A DNA stretch of 49,266 bases. Origin: an uncultured SAR116 cluster alpha proteobacterium (lineage in GTDB: Bacteria; Pseudomonadota; Alphaproteobacteria; Puniceispirillales; Marisalimonadaceae). A program made the translations under genes and the position numbers. Below are positions 36,684 to 44,677 of the stretch, piece after piece; position 1 is the stretch's first letter; the number at the start of each line of letters is the position of its first letter. The stretch is taken from positions 1-49,266 of the forward strand of contig CACJJL010000015.1 in NCBI GenBank assembly GCA_902593735.1, given 5' to 3'. The notes under the pieces are model-generated. The model worked only from the letters and a program-made list of their open reading frames with translations. It was not told the DNA's origin and ran no database searches.

Positions 36684-37832
36684 TTATCTAAATTTTATAT
36701 TTGATCTATTTAATTCCTTAATGCTCGTGCATCCCATTAATTTCATATCTCTTTCAATTTCACTTCGATATATACCTAAAGCTTTTTCAACACCCTTTTG
36801 ACCAGCTGCAGCTAAAGCATATAAATATAACCTTCCACCAGAACAAGCTTTTGCACCAACCGATAATGCTTTTAAAATATGAGTGCCTCTTTGGATACCA
36901 CCTTCACAAATAACATCAATTTTATCACCTACAGCATCAACAATTTCAGCTAATTGATCAAAAGGTGCTCTTGCTCCATCTAATTGTCGACCACCATGAT
37001 TTGAAACCATTATACCAGTACAGCCAATATCAACAGCTTTTTTTGCATCTTCAACACTCATTATACCTTTTAGTGCAAAATGACCACCCCACTTTGAACT
37101 TAAACGTTCAGCATCTTTCCAATTCATAGACTGGTCTAACATTGTTGAAAAATAATTTCCAATAGACGTTGCTGTATTTGTTCCTTCACTTACATGATCT
37201 TGTAATTGTGGTAGTTCAAATTTTGGTTTTGTTAAATAATTTATTGCCCACATTGGCTTAGATGCAAAACTAAATAAACTTGCTAAAGTTAATCTAGGTG
37301 GTGATGTGAAGCCAGTTCTAAGGTCTCTCTCTCGATTACCTCCTGTAATTGTGTCAACAGTAAGTGCCAAAACATCAAATTTAGCTGCCTTAACTCTCTC
37401 AAGCATACTATCATTTAGCCCCCTATCCTTATGAAAATAAAATTGGAACATTTTAGGAGTAGAAACTGTAGAAGATATCTCTTCAACACTAACCGTACCT
37501 AATGAAGATACTCCGAACATCGTTCCAAATTTTTGTGCTGCTTTTCCAACAGCTCTTTCTCCATCATAATGAAATAGTCTTTGTAAAGCAGTTGGAGCAC
37601 AATAAAAGGGTAAATCTAATTTTTTTCCAAAAATAGTTGTAGATAAATCAACATTTTCAACCCCTCTAAGTACATTTGGTATTAAGTCAGCATCATTATA
37701 AGCAGCAGTATTTCTATTATATGTAACTTCATCATCGGCTGCACCATCTATGTAGTGAAATATAGGTGAAGGAAGTCTTTTTCTAGCTAGTTTTCTAAAA
37801 TCTTGAAAGTTATGACAATCATTTAAGTTCAT
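36684..37832 (-). CDS. lldD: FMN-dependent alpha-hydroxy-acid dehydrogenase (LldD-like)
   Basis: Oxidises an L-2-hydroxy acid, most often L-lactate, to the 2-oxo acid using FMN. The 382-residue TIM barrel has HYIDGAADDEVTYNRN at the N terminus, PTALQRLFHYDGERAVGKAA, FQFYFHKDR, and the active-site signature SNHGGRQLDG containing the catalytic His and substrate-binding Arg. CEGGIQRGTHILKAL and GGRLYLYALAAAGQKGV form the FMN phosphate site. Other hydroxy acids (glycolate, mandelate) are possible. It diverges from the enolase-superfamily gene across 125 nt. Confidence 0.93.
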   Translation of the reverse strand: MNLNDCHNFQDFRKLARKRLPSPIFHYIDGAADDEVTYNRNTAAYNDADLIPNVLRGVENVDLSTTIFGKKLDLPFYCAPTALQRLFHYDGERAVGKAAQKFGTMFGVSSLGTVSVEEISSTVSTPKMFQFYFHKDRGLNDSMLERVKAAKFDVLALTVDTITGGNRERDLRTGFTSPPRLTLASLFSFASKPMWAINYLTKPKFELPQLQDHVSEGTNTATSIGNYFSTMLDQSMNWKDAERLSSKWGGHFALKGIMSVEDAKKAVDIGCTGIMVSNHGGRQLDGARAPFDQLAEIVDAVGDKIDVICEGGIQRGTHILKALSVGAKACSGGRLYLYALAAAGQKGVEKALGIYRSEIERDMKLMGCTSIKELNRSNIKFR

Positions 37833-37957
37833 TTAATTTCCTTTACATGAAATGAAGTAATAATTATTTTAAATAATAATTCTTAAAACTTTTACCTGTA
37901 GTTATATAAATATAAGTTTTTTAAATTTTGTCTATGTAAATTTTGAATGGAAAATAA

Positions 37958-39133
37958 ATGAACCGAATTAAAAGAGTTGAAATACACGAATTTACACACG
38001 AAGCAATAAATTTAGGATTATTGACTAATGCTAACACAATTGGAGCAGTGGGATATTCAAAGGGCCAATCTTTTAAATTGGATAAGTTTGCGGTTGTAAT
38101 TGAAACTAAGGATGGATGTAGGGGTGAGTACGTTACTCACTGGGGAGGCAATCAAGTAGCTTGCGCACAAGCTAAAATGTTGGCTCCCAAATTGTTAGAA
38201 TATAATGCTGAAGAAAGAGAAAAAATATATGATGACTTCAAAAGAGAACTTAGGCAATTTGATCATATGGGCCATGGCCCATTAGATATTGCATTGTGGG
38301 ATTGGGTAGGTAAAAAATTAAATTGTTCAATTGCTGTATTATTAGGAAGTTACAAAAAATATCTCAAAGCATATGCAAGTACATATCATGGTGACAGAAA
38401 TGGTGGTTTAGATAGTAAGGAAGCCTTTGCTGATTTTGCTGAACAATGTTCTGATATGGGTTACAAAGCTTTTAAAATACACGGGTGGCATGAAGGAAAT
38501 GCAAAAGAAGAAGCAGAAAATGTTTTACATGTGGCAAAAAAAGTTGGAGATAAAATGACTTTAATGCTTGACCCAGCATGCCAACTGAAAACTTTTGCCG
38601 ATGCACTTTATGTTGGGAAAGCTTGTGATGAAGCAAATTTCTTTTGGTTAGAAGATCCATATAGAGATAGTGGAGTTTCAGCTTTTTCACATAAACGTCT
38701 TAGGGAAATGTTAAAAACTCCAATATTACAAACAGAACATATCAGAGGATTAGAAACCAAATGTGATTTTCTTCTTGCCGGAGGAACTGACTTTCTTAGG
38801 TCTGATCCCGAATATGATATGGGTATAACTGGAGCAATAAAAATTTCACACTTAGCAGAATCTTTTGGAGTAGATGTTGAAATCCATGCCTGCGGACCTG
38901 CTCATAGGCATGTAATGGCTGCTACTAGAAATACAAATTTTTATGAAGTTGCTTTAGTCGGTCCTGATTGCCCAAATACAATGGCTCCAGTATACACTTG
39001 TGGCTACAGTGATATGATTGATTGTATAAATAAAGATGGTTTTGTTCCTGTGCCTGATGGGATTGGGTTAGGAGTTAAATATGATTGGGACTTTATAAAA
39101 GCCAACACTTTTAATACAAGTGTTTATGAGTAA
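37958..39133 (+). CDS. Enolase-superfamily (mandelate racemase/muconate lactonizing) enzyme, probable sugar-acid dehydratase
   Basis: Abstracts a proton alpha to a carboxylate in a magnesium-dependent barrel. The 391-residue protein has K173-x-H175 (FKIHGW) on the second strand, metal ligands D205 (LMLDPACQ), E232 (WLEDPY) and E260 (QTEHIRG), and a late His in EIHACGPAHRH. Together these fit the mandelate-racemase-type dehydratases of acid sugars. A GGA ribosome site precedes the ATG. It overlaps the downstream photolyase-like gene by 8 nt. The exact substrate (aldonate, tartrate, other) is not predictable from sequence alone. Confidence 0.9.
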   Translation: MNRIKRVEIHEFTHEAINLGLLTNANTIGAVGYSKGQSFKLDKFAVVIETKDGCRGEYVTHWGGNQVACAQAKMLAPKLLEYNAEEREKIYDDFKRELRQFDHMGHGPLDIALWDWVGKKLNCSIAVLLGSYKKYLKAYASTYHGDRNGGLDSKEAFADFAEQCSDMGYKAFKIHGWHEGNAKEEAENVLHVAKKVGDKMTLMLDPACQLKTFADALYVGKACDEANFFWLEDPYRDSGVSAFSHKRLREMLKTPILQTEHIRGLETKCDFLLAGGTDFLRSDPEYDMGITGAIKISHLAESFGVDVEIHACGPAHRHVMAATRNTNFYEVALVGPDCPNTMAPVYTCGYSDMIDCINKDGFVPVPDGIGLGVKYDWDFIKANTFNTSVYE

Positions 39134-40640
39134 AAATATGGCTGATAAAGAAATATTACTTATTTTAGGTAACCAATTATTTCCAATTGAGTATATAAGA
39201 AAGACTAAAGTTAATAAAATTTTTATGGCTGAAGATTTTGGTTTAACTACAAATCATAAACATCATAAATTAAAAATTTTAATGTTTTTGTGGTCAATGA
39301 GGCAGTATAGGGATAATCTAATCCAAAATGGTTACACTGTATTTTATCATTCAATTGATGAAGAAAGTTTTCATGATAAGTATGAAGATAAGTTACTTAA
39401 AGTAATTAAAGATCATGATATCGCAAAAATAAAATATTTTGAAATTGAAGACAATGATTTTGAAGATAAAATTATCAAATTTATAAATCAAAAACATATT
39501 GATTATGAATTATTTCAAAGCCCTATGTTTCTAACTTCAAGAGATAACTTTTTTGAGTTTGCGAATGAACAAAAAAAGCTAATACGCATGGCAAGTTTTT
39601 ATCAAAAAATAAGAATCAAAATGAATATTCTTATTGATGAGAATAATAAACCAATTGGAGGAAAATGGTCATATGATGAAGAGAATAGAAAAAAAATTCC
39701 TAAAAATACTTTATTACCAAAAATTTGTGATGCAAAAATAAGCAATAATATCAATTATTTAAAATCAATTATTAATTTAAAATTTAAAGATCACCCAGGT
39801 TTAGCGGATAACTTATGGATGCCAACTAACAGAGAAGAATCATTAAATTGGTTAGATGATTTTTTTAAAGAAAAATTTTTTAATTTTGGAGATTACGAAG
39901 ATGCTGTAGTTTCGGAAAACAATTTTCTTTTTCATAGCGCAATTAGTCCAATACTTAATATGGGCCTTTTAACACCTAATGAAGTCATTCACAAAGCGTT
40001 AGACTTTGCGAAGTTAAATTCAATTCCTATCAATTCCTTAGAGGGTTTCATTCGACAAATTATTGGATGGAGAGAATTTATTAGAGGTATATACCATTAT
40101 AAAGGAAAAGAAGAACAAAATTCTAATTTTTGGAAACATGATCGAAAATTAACTACAGATTGGTATGAAGGCACTACTGGTATCACACCTTTAGATGATG
40201 CAATAAAAGATTGTATAAAATATGGTTACACACACCACATACCAAGGTTAATGATTATTTGTAATATAATGAATCTGTCAAAAATAGATCCTAATGAAAT
40301 ATACAAATGGTTTATGGAAATGTTTGTAGATTCCTCTGACTGGGTAATGGTACCTAACGTTTATGGAATGGGTACCTTCGCAGACGGTGGGGTATTTGCA
40401 ACGAAACCTTATTCATGTGGCTCCAACTACATTTTAAAAATGAGTAATTATAAAAGAGATGAGTGGTGCGATATTGTGGATGGATTATATTGGATGTTTA
40501 TGAACGATAATATAAATTTTTTTAAAAGCAATCCAAGACTTGCAATATTGGTTAAATCATTGGAGAGAATGAGTAAGGATAGAAAACAAATGATATTTGA
40601 AAAAGCAAATGATTTCATTAAAAGAAAGACTTTAATTTAA
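39126..40640 (+). CDS. Cryptochrome/photolyase-related protein, Fe-S bacterial type (PhrB-like)
   Basis: Probable light-driven DNA repair flavoprotein or photoreceptor. The N-terminal domain begins with LLILGNQLFPIEYI. FAD-binding motifs follow in the C-terminal half: EGFIRQIIGWREFIRGIYHY, THHIPRLMIICNIMN and DWVMVPNVYGMGTFADGG with TKPYSCGSNYILKMS. C363, C431 and C448 lie in the segments that hold the Fe-S cysteines of this family, which suggests a 4Fe-4S cluster; the fourth ligand is less clear. Length of about 505 is usual. The ATG at 39126 overlaps the upstream stop; ATG 39138 is possible, and neither has a strong ribosome site. Confidence 0.9.
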   Translation: MSKNMADKEILLILGNQLFPIEYIRKTKVNKIFMAEDFGLTTNHKHHKLKILMFLWSMRQYRDNLIQNGYTVFYHSIDEESFHDKYEDKLLKVIKDHDIAKIKYFEIEDNDFEDKIIKFINQKHIDYELFQSPMFLTSRDNFFEFANEQKKLIRMASFYQKIRIKMNILIDENNKPIGGKWSYDEENRKKIPKNTLLPKICDAKISNNINYLKSIINLKFKDHPGLADNLWMPTNREESLNWLDDFFKEKFFNFGDYEDAVVSENNFLFHSAISPILNMGLLTPNEVIHKALDFAKLNSIPINSLEGFIRQIIGWREFIRGIYHYKGKEEQNSNFWKHDRKLTTDWYEGTTGITPLDDAIKDCIKYGYTHHIPRLMIICNIMNLSKIDPNEIYKWFMEMFVDSSDWVMVPNVYGMGTFADGGVFATKPYSCGSNYILKMSNYKRDEWCDIVDGLYWMFMNDNINFFKSNPRLAILVKSLERMSKDRKQMIFEKANDFIKRKTLI

Positions 40641-40651
40641 ATTAATAAAAT

Positions 40652-40684
40652 TTAATTCTCAAGATTTTATAAATGAAGAATTAA
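40652..40684. terminator. Candidate bidirectional terminator hairpin
   Basis: TTAATTCT (40652-40659) pairs with AGAATTAA (40677-40684) around a 17-nt loop, between the stop of the photolyase-like gene and the end of the minus-strand membrane protein gene. A T-rich stretch follows on the plus strand. The stem is AT-rich and short, so confidence is low. Confidence 0.3.
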
Positions 40685-41118
40685 TTTTGAATTTTTGTTC
40701 GAAAATTTTCTTTATTTTCTCCTAAGAACATTTGATATAACAATAAGGCTTCAGTTACATTTTTTAACCACTCTAAAGGATACAAAAAACCATAATTGAT
40801 AATATCACCACTAAACATAATTAAAAAAAAATTTAAAGAAAAATATGCTAAGAAAAAATATTTCCCAATGGGTACAAAAAAATATATTAAAATCAGACTA
40901 ATAAGTGAAAAAAAAGACATAAATATTGTAGCATATAATTCAAATTTACCATCTAATAATACTGATATGTACCCAGGGTTTATGAAACGACTGATACCAT
41001 AATATTTTTCAAAATCAAAAATACTTGGAATTAAACCTGTCAATATCACTGTAAAAACCATTAATAAAATAATTCTTCTAAAAAATATTTTATTAGTTTC
41101 TACTTTTTCATTAATCAT
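40681..41118 (-). CDS. Small membrane protein, unknown function
   Basis: A 145-residue protein with about four hydrophobic segments (IILLMVFTVILTGLIPSIF; ATIFMSFFSLISLILIYFFV; the segment after; and YGFLYPLEWL near the C terminus). It matches nothing I recognise. The ATG at 41118 has an AAGG ribosome site 7 nt upstream; an in-frame TTG at 41124 is less likely. It starts 9 nt after the MATE gene stop, so it is probably the last gene of an rraA-MATE transcript. Confidence 0.7.
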   Translation of the reverse strand: MINEKVETNKIFFRRIILLMVFTVILTGLIPSIFDFEKYYGISRFINPGYISVLLDGKFELYATIFMSFFSLISLILIYFFVPIGKYFFLAYFSLNFFLIMFSGDIINYGFLYPLEWLKNVTEALLLYQMFLGENKENFRTKIQN

Positions 41119-41127
41119 TATCAAACC

Positions 41128-42444
41128 TTAATCGATTTTTACCAATTTAAAAACGCGAGGTAAATATATTGTTAAAAAAACTCCCCTTGAAATTAGAAAT
41201 AAAAGAAAACAAGAATATAACTCTTTTAAATCTAAATTATTTTCAAACAAATATTCTAAAATAATAAAAAAAAATAACGATGAAAATATTATACAATTGC
41301 GCATTTCTTTAGCTAATGTTGAGCCAATAAATATTCCATCCAATTGAAAAGCTGACATAGATATAAATGGTGTAATAATAACTAACCCCCATAATCCTAA
41401 TGTCAAATCTCTTAATACGCTTATATTAGTAAAAATAGAAATTAGATAAAATTCGAAAAGGTACAAAATGATACCAATAAATATTGAAAAAAATAAAGCA
41501 AATTCAGTTGTAATTCTTATAGCTTTATAAATATTTATTTTATTTTGAGAACCAATAGAAACACCTACACAAGATTCAGCAGAGTGTGCAAAGGCATCTA
41601 ATAAATATGATGACAAACTAAAAATTACTAATAAAATTTCAATTGTGGCAAGCTGATCAACACCAATAAGACCTGCTTTTTTGATCACATATGCTTGTAC
41701 TGAAACCATTAGCATTGTTCTTATAAATAAATCTTTGCTAATAGAAAATAATTTAAGAAATTTTGATATACTTTTAAACTTTATAAAATTTAAAGTTTCT
41801 AAATTAAATTTTTTTATTGAATATGAAAAAATTATAATTGACATAAAAAGACCAGAAAATTGTGCTAAAACACTACCTAGCGCAACACCAAAAATTCCAT
41901 AATCTAAAACAACTGCCAAATATAAAGAACAAATTACATTTACAACATTAATAGTGATAAGTTGCATCATCACTGCTCTTGTTTTTTGCATTCCAAAAAA
42001 CCAACCTAAAAATACTATATTCAGTAATCCAGCCGGTAAGCCAATCATTCTTAAGAAGAGATATTCTTTATATAGTTTATGTAATTTTTCATCAGGAGTT
42101 AAAAAATAAACTGATAAATTGAACAGAAATTCTTTTGATAAGAATAAAATTATTCCAATTAAAAAAGCTATAAATAATGGTCTTAACAAACTTAGCAATA
42201 CTTCATCGAAATCTTTAGAACCCAGTTTTTGAGATACTATTCCAGTTGTTCCCATCCTTAGAAAATTTAGTCCTGCATACATAAAGTTGAATACTATACC
42301 CCCAATTGCTATTGCTGCAATATATGTGCTTTCGGGCATATGACCCATAATTATGGTGTCGGTAAGGCCTACTAGGGGAATTGTGAAATTAGCAATTATC
42401 AAAGGCCAAGACAATGACCAAATATTTCTTCTGTTAATAATCAT
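41128..42444 (-). CDS. MATE-family multidrug/metabolite exporter (DinF-like)
   Basis: Cation-coupled exporter of the multi-antimicrobial extrusion family, 438 residues with about twelve membrane helices. The N terminus has IWSLSWPLIIANFTIPLVGLTDTIIMGHM, the family core, and later FLRMGTTGIVSQKLGSKDFDE. The second repeat includes FAHSAESCVGVSIGSQNK. This pattern is closest to the DinF/bacterial MATE branch. It follows the RraA-family gene by 20 nt. The cargo is unknown. Confidence 0.93.
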   Translation of the reverse strand: MIINRRNIWSLSWPLIIANFTIPLVGLTDTIIMGHMPESTYIAAIAIGGIVFNFMYAGLNFLRMGTTGIVSQKLGSKDFDEVLLSLLRPLFIAFLIGIILFLSKEFLFNLSVYFLTPDEKLHKLYKEYLFLRMIGLPAGLLNIVFLGWFFGMQKTRAVMMQLITINVVNVICSLYLAVVLDYGIFGVALGSVLAQFSGLFMSIIIFSYSIKKFNLETLNFIKFKSISKFLKLFSISKDLFIRTMLMVSVQAYVIKKAGLIGVDQLATIEILLVIFSLSSYLLDAFAHSAESCVGVSIGSQNKINIYKAIRITTEFALFFSIFIGIILYLFEFYLISIFTNISVLRDLTLGLWGLVIITPFISMSAFQLDGIFIGSTLAKEMRNCIIFSSLFFFIILEYLFENNLDLKELYSCFLLFLISRGVFLTIYLPRVFKLVKID

Positions 42445-42464
42445 ATAATTTAGACCAAAAGAAA

Positions 42465-43112
42465 CTAAAATTTTCTAAATTTTAGATAAGCTTGTTCAGG
42501 GTCCATACCGTCTAATATAGCTTTTCTCATTTCACTTTCAGTAGCCATAACTTCTTCGGTCTTTTTTATTACTTCTTCTGCTACATTTTGGGGTATTATA
42601 ACTGCTCCATCCATATCAGCTATAATAAAGTCACCTGAACTTATCGTGACGCTTCCTATAGTGACAGGTTGTCCAAGAGAGTTATATTTCCATCTTTCTA
42701 CAATATCAGCAGGTGTTGACAACCTACAAAAAACTGGGAAATTAGCATCTATAATTTCTTCAACGTCTCTACAGTGCCCATCCATTAAATAACCCTTAGT
42801 TCCTTTTACCATTAATGCTCGAGCAGATAATTCTCCCATAAGTGCAATTGAATGTGTATTTGGTTGACAAACAATAACTTTATTATTTGGAACCTTTGAT
42901 AAAACTTGAGACCATAAAAGAAGAGATTCGTGCCTAGATAATGTTTTGTCAACATGGCCAGATACTGTGTAAATTTCTCCAAATAGCTTTTGACCCCTTT
43001 TTAAAGCCTGTATTTCAGGTGGAAGGACACAATTTACATACCCCCTTTCTCTTAACACATCATGAATAGCACTAGCATAACATTTTGAAAGACGGCTTGT
43101 TAAATCGGTCAT
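42465..43112 (-). CDS. RraA-family protein (HMG/CHA aldolase-like)
   Basis: The 215-residue protein belongs to the fold shared by RNase E regulator RraA and class II 4-hydroxy-4-methyl-2-oxoglutarate aldolases. MGELSARALMVKGTKGYLMDGHCRDVEEI contains the Gly-Asp-Arg-Asp elements that bind metal and pyruvate in the aldolases, and DMDGAVIIPQNVAEEV is the usual C-terminal motif. The DGxCRD arrangement suggests a catalytic aldolase or decarboxylase rather than a regulator. Its closeness to sugar-acid enzymes supports a catabolic role, by inference. Confidence 0.88.
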   Translation of the reverse strand: MTDLTSRLSKCYASAIHDVLRERGYVNCVLPPEIQALKRGQKLFGEIYTVSGHVDKTLSRHESLLLWSQVLSKVPNNKVIVCQPNTHSIALMGELSARALMVKGTKGYLMDGHCRDVEEIIDANFPVFCRLSTPADIVERWKYNSLGQPVTIGSVTISSGDFIIADMDGAVIIPQNVAEEVIKKTEEVMATESEMRKAILDGMDPEQAYLKFRKF

Positions 43113-43322
43113 ACCTTAACTCCAGTAAATTTTAAAGATCTTATCATTAAGTAATATTTAAAGTCGACACAATTGAAACATCTAGCTTTATTAAAAATTA
43201 TTAATTTATTTTTTCTATCAATAATTTTTTAAGATTTTTTCAAAAAAATCTTATTAAAAGTGATAGAATATCAGCTAATATAATTAGCTAATTTTACCAA
43301 TTTTATAGATAATAGATAAGTT
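43113..43322. other. Intergenic region with two small inverted repeats
   Basis: There is no ORF here. AAGATTTTT/AAAAATCTT (43231-43252) and AGCTAAT/ATTAGCT (43273-43289, 3-nt loop) could fold as stem-loops downstream of the broken zinc-ribbon gene. Neither is followed by a clean T-run on the minus strand. The rraA promoter should lie here, but I could not identify its boxes. Confidence 0.4.
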
Positions 43323-43497
43323 TTAAAAATTTTTATTGGGTATCTTGTTGGATTTCTTTTTAAAAAAATCACAGCTTAAGACTTCTCCACTACAACAATC
43401 ATCAACAACCCTCTTGCATTCAAGACATTGATAATGTGATTGGATATACATACCCCTTTTTACATGAACAGTATGGGCAAGGAAGCTTAGCATTCAT
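43323..43497 (-). pseudogene. Small zinc-ribbon protein gene, interrupted by +1 frameshift
   Basis: From ATG 43497 the frame reads MNAKLPCPYCSCKKG and then runs to a stop at TGA about ten codons later. The next frame, entered at the run of five A at 43457-43461, reads KRGMYIQSHYQCLECKRVV, then DDCCSGEVLSC, to a TAA at 43323-43325. Skipping one A joins them into a 57-residue protein with CPYC, CLEC and CC pairs, a coherent small zinc-binding protein. It is either a broken gene, a programmed +1 shift, a sequencing or assembly error, or translation only from the internal ATG. The family is unrecognised beyond a faint memory of similar small alphaproteobacterial proteins. Confidence 0.6.
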
Positions 43498-43635
43498 TTT
43501 AAAATATCATTCTATGAATTGAAGATTAATAATGATGCAATTTAAATAATTCATTATTAATTAATCAAATAAAATTGTCTCCATTTATGAAGTTTAGTAT
43601 AGTTAATTAGTTTAGATTATATCCGGTTATCAAGC

Positions 43636-44016
43636 ATGAAATTTCTTTGGATTTTGTTATTCTTATCATTTGTAATCATAAAATTAGTTAAAGCTGAGGA
43701 AAAATCAATTTTTATAAAATGCAAAAGCTTAGATGACAATACAATTTTAGATTTTAAAATAAATAAGGATAACAAACTGTACACAACGGTGTTCAAAAAG
43801 ATAAAAAACAATTTCATTGAAATTGGAGAGGTGGTTGGTCAAAAAAAAGATACATTTATTTTATTTGAAGATAAATATGCTTACCTTGGAGTAGATTTTG
43901 CCTGGCATTATGATAAAAATAATCTTAAATTGAAACCAGTCTTATTGAGTAAAGGAACCATAAAATTAAATAAATTACCCGAAGAATTATCTTGTTTGTT
44001 AATTAAAAACAATTAA
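43636..44016 (+). CDS. Exported hypothetical protein
   Basis: A 126-residue product with a signal peptide (KFLWILLFLSFVIIKLVKA, cleavage after Ala near residue 20). The mature part is Lys-rich and mostly beta-like: SIFIKCKSLDDNTILDFKIN, then DTFILFEDKYAYLGVDFAW, ending with one of two cysteines in ELSCLLIKN. The two cysteines could form a disulfide in the periplasm. I do not recognise the family. It is followed 63 nt later by another unknown on the same strand. Confidence 0.65.
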   Translation: MKFLWILLFLSFVIIKLVKAEEKSIFIKCKSLDDNTILDFKINKDNKLYTTVFKKIKNNFIEIGEVVGQKKDTFILFEDKYAYLGVDFAWHYDKNNLKLKPVLLSKGTIKLNKLPEELSCLLIKNN

Positions 44017-44079
44017 CAAGAAAAATTATAAAAATCTCAACTTAAAGTATTAATGTAGAAAATCGAATATTATATAAAA

Positions 44080-44379
44080 ATGAAATTTAAAGAATTAAAG
44101 TTTATTAACGGGATTTGTCAACTTGATTATAATTACTATGTAATTTCTTTCACTTCTTCTCAAGATAAAAGCTGTTACTCATGTACAATCTTTAATAGAG
44201 CTAAATTACCTGTTGATCTTCCTGGCATTAAGACTGAAGTAATTAAAAATAATAAATGGACTAAAATCAATTTCTCAAAGATAGAAATTGAAACTTTAAT
44301 AAAAAAAATACAAGCATTCACGGGAAATAAAAATCCAAAACATATGGATGAGAGTGAATTTTATAAGGACATATTTTAA
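44080..44379 (+). CDS. Hypothetical protein
   Basis: A 99-residue soluble protein with no signal or membrane segment. It shows alternating hydrophobic strands (YNYYVISFTSSQ, SCYSCTIFNRAKLP) with a CYSC motif and a C-terminal helix (IETLIKKIQAFTG). Not recognised. Codon use is like its neighbours, and the ATG has no strong ribosome site. Confidence 0.6.
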   Translation: MKFKELKFINGICQLDYNYYVISFTSSQDKSCYSCTIFNRAKLPVDLPGIKTEVIKNNKWTKINFSKIEIETLIKKIQAFTGNKNPKHMDESEFYKDIF

Positions 44380-44417
44380 AACATAAAGATTTGTGTTTTT
44401 AAGAAAGTAAAACTAAT

Positions 44418-44558
44418 TTATATAATGTAACAAACAAAAAAACCAATTATTAAACCTTCAGCAAAACTAATCCAAATTATCTGGTAATTTGATAAACCAG
44501 TAATTTTTTGAACTTTTTCAATTAAATCTATATGCCATGCTTTAAATTTATTTATCAT
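44418..44558 (-). CDS. 46-residue single-pass membrane microprotein
   Basis: Frame on the minus strand from ATG 44558 to TAA at 44418-44420. The protein starts MINKFKAWHIDLIEKVQKITG, an amphipathic basic helix, then SNYQIIWISFAEGLIIG and a short hydrophobic end FFVCYII, one membrane span of about 20 residues. The even codon pattern and a sensible helix-plus-span layout argue that it is real; I have a vague recollection of similar short proteins in SAR11-type genomes but cannot confirm. It fills most of an otherwise empty 298-nt gap. Confidence 0.6.
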   Translation of the reverse strand: MINKFKAWHIDLIEKVQKITGLSNYQIIWISFAEGLIIGFFVCYII

Positions 44559-44677
44559 ATCTACTGATCCATTAAAATTTTAATTATACATCTAATAGAA
44601 ATTTAATTATGTTAATTAAAACATAATTATTATAGCATGTTTAGCATACAAATTTATCATGATAATATAGTTTATAT

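Noticed and set aside
43231-43252. AAGATTTTT/AAAAATCTT stem as terminator of the broken zinc-ribbon gene
   Set aside because: It is made almost only of A and T, and on the minus strand it is followed by A rather than T residues.
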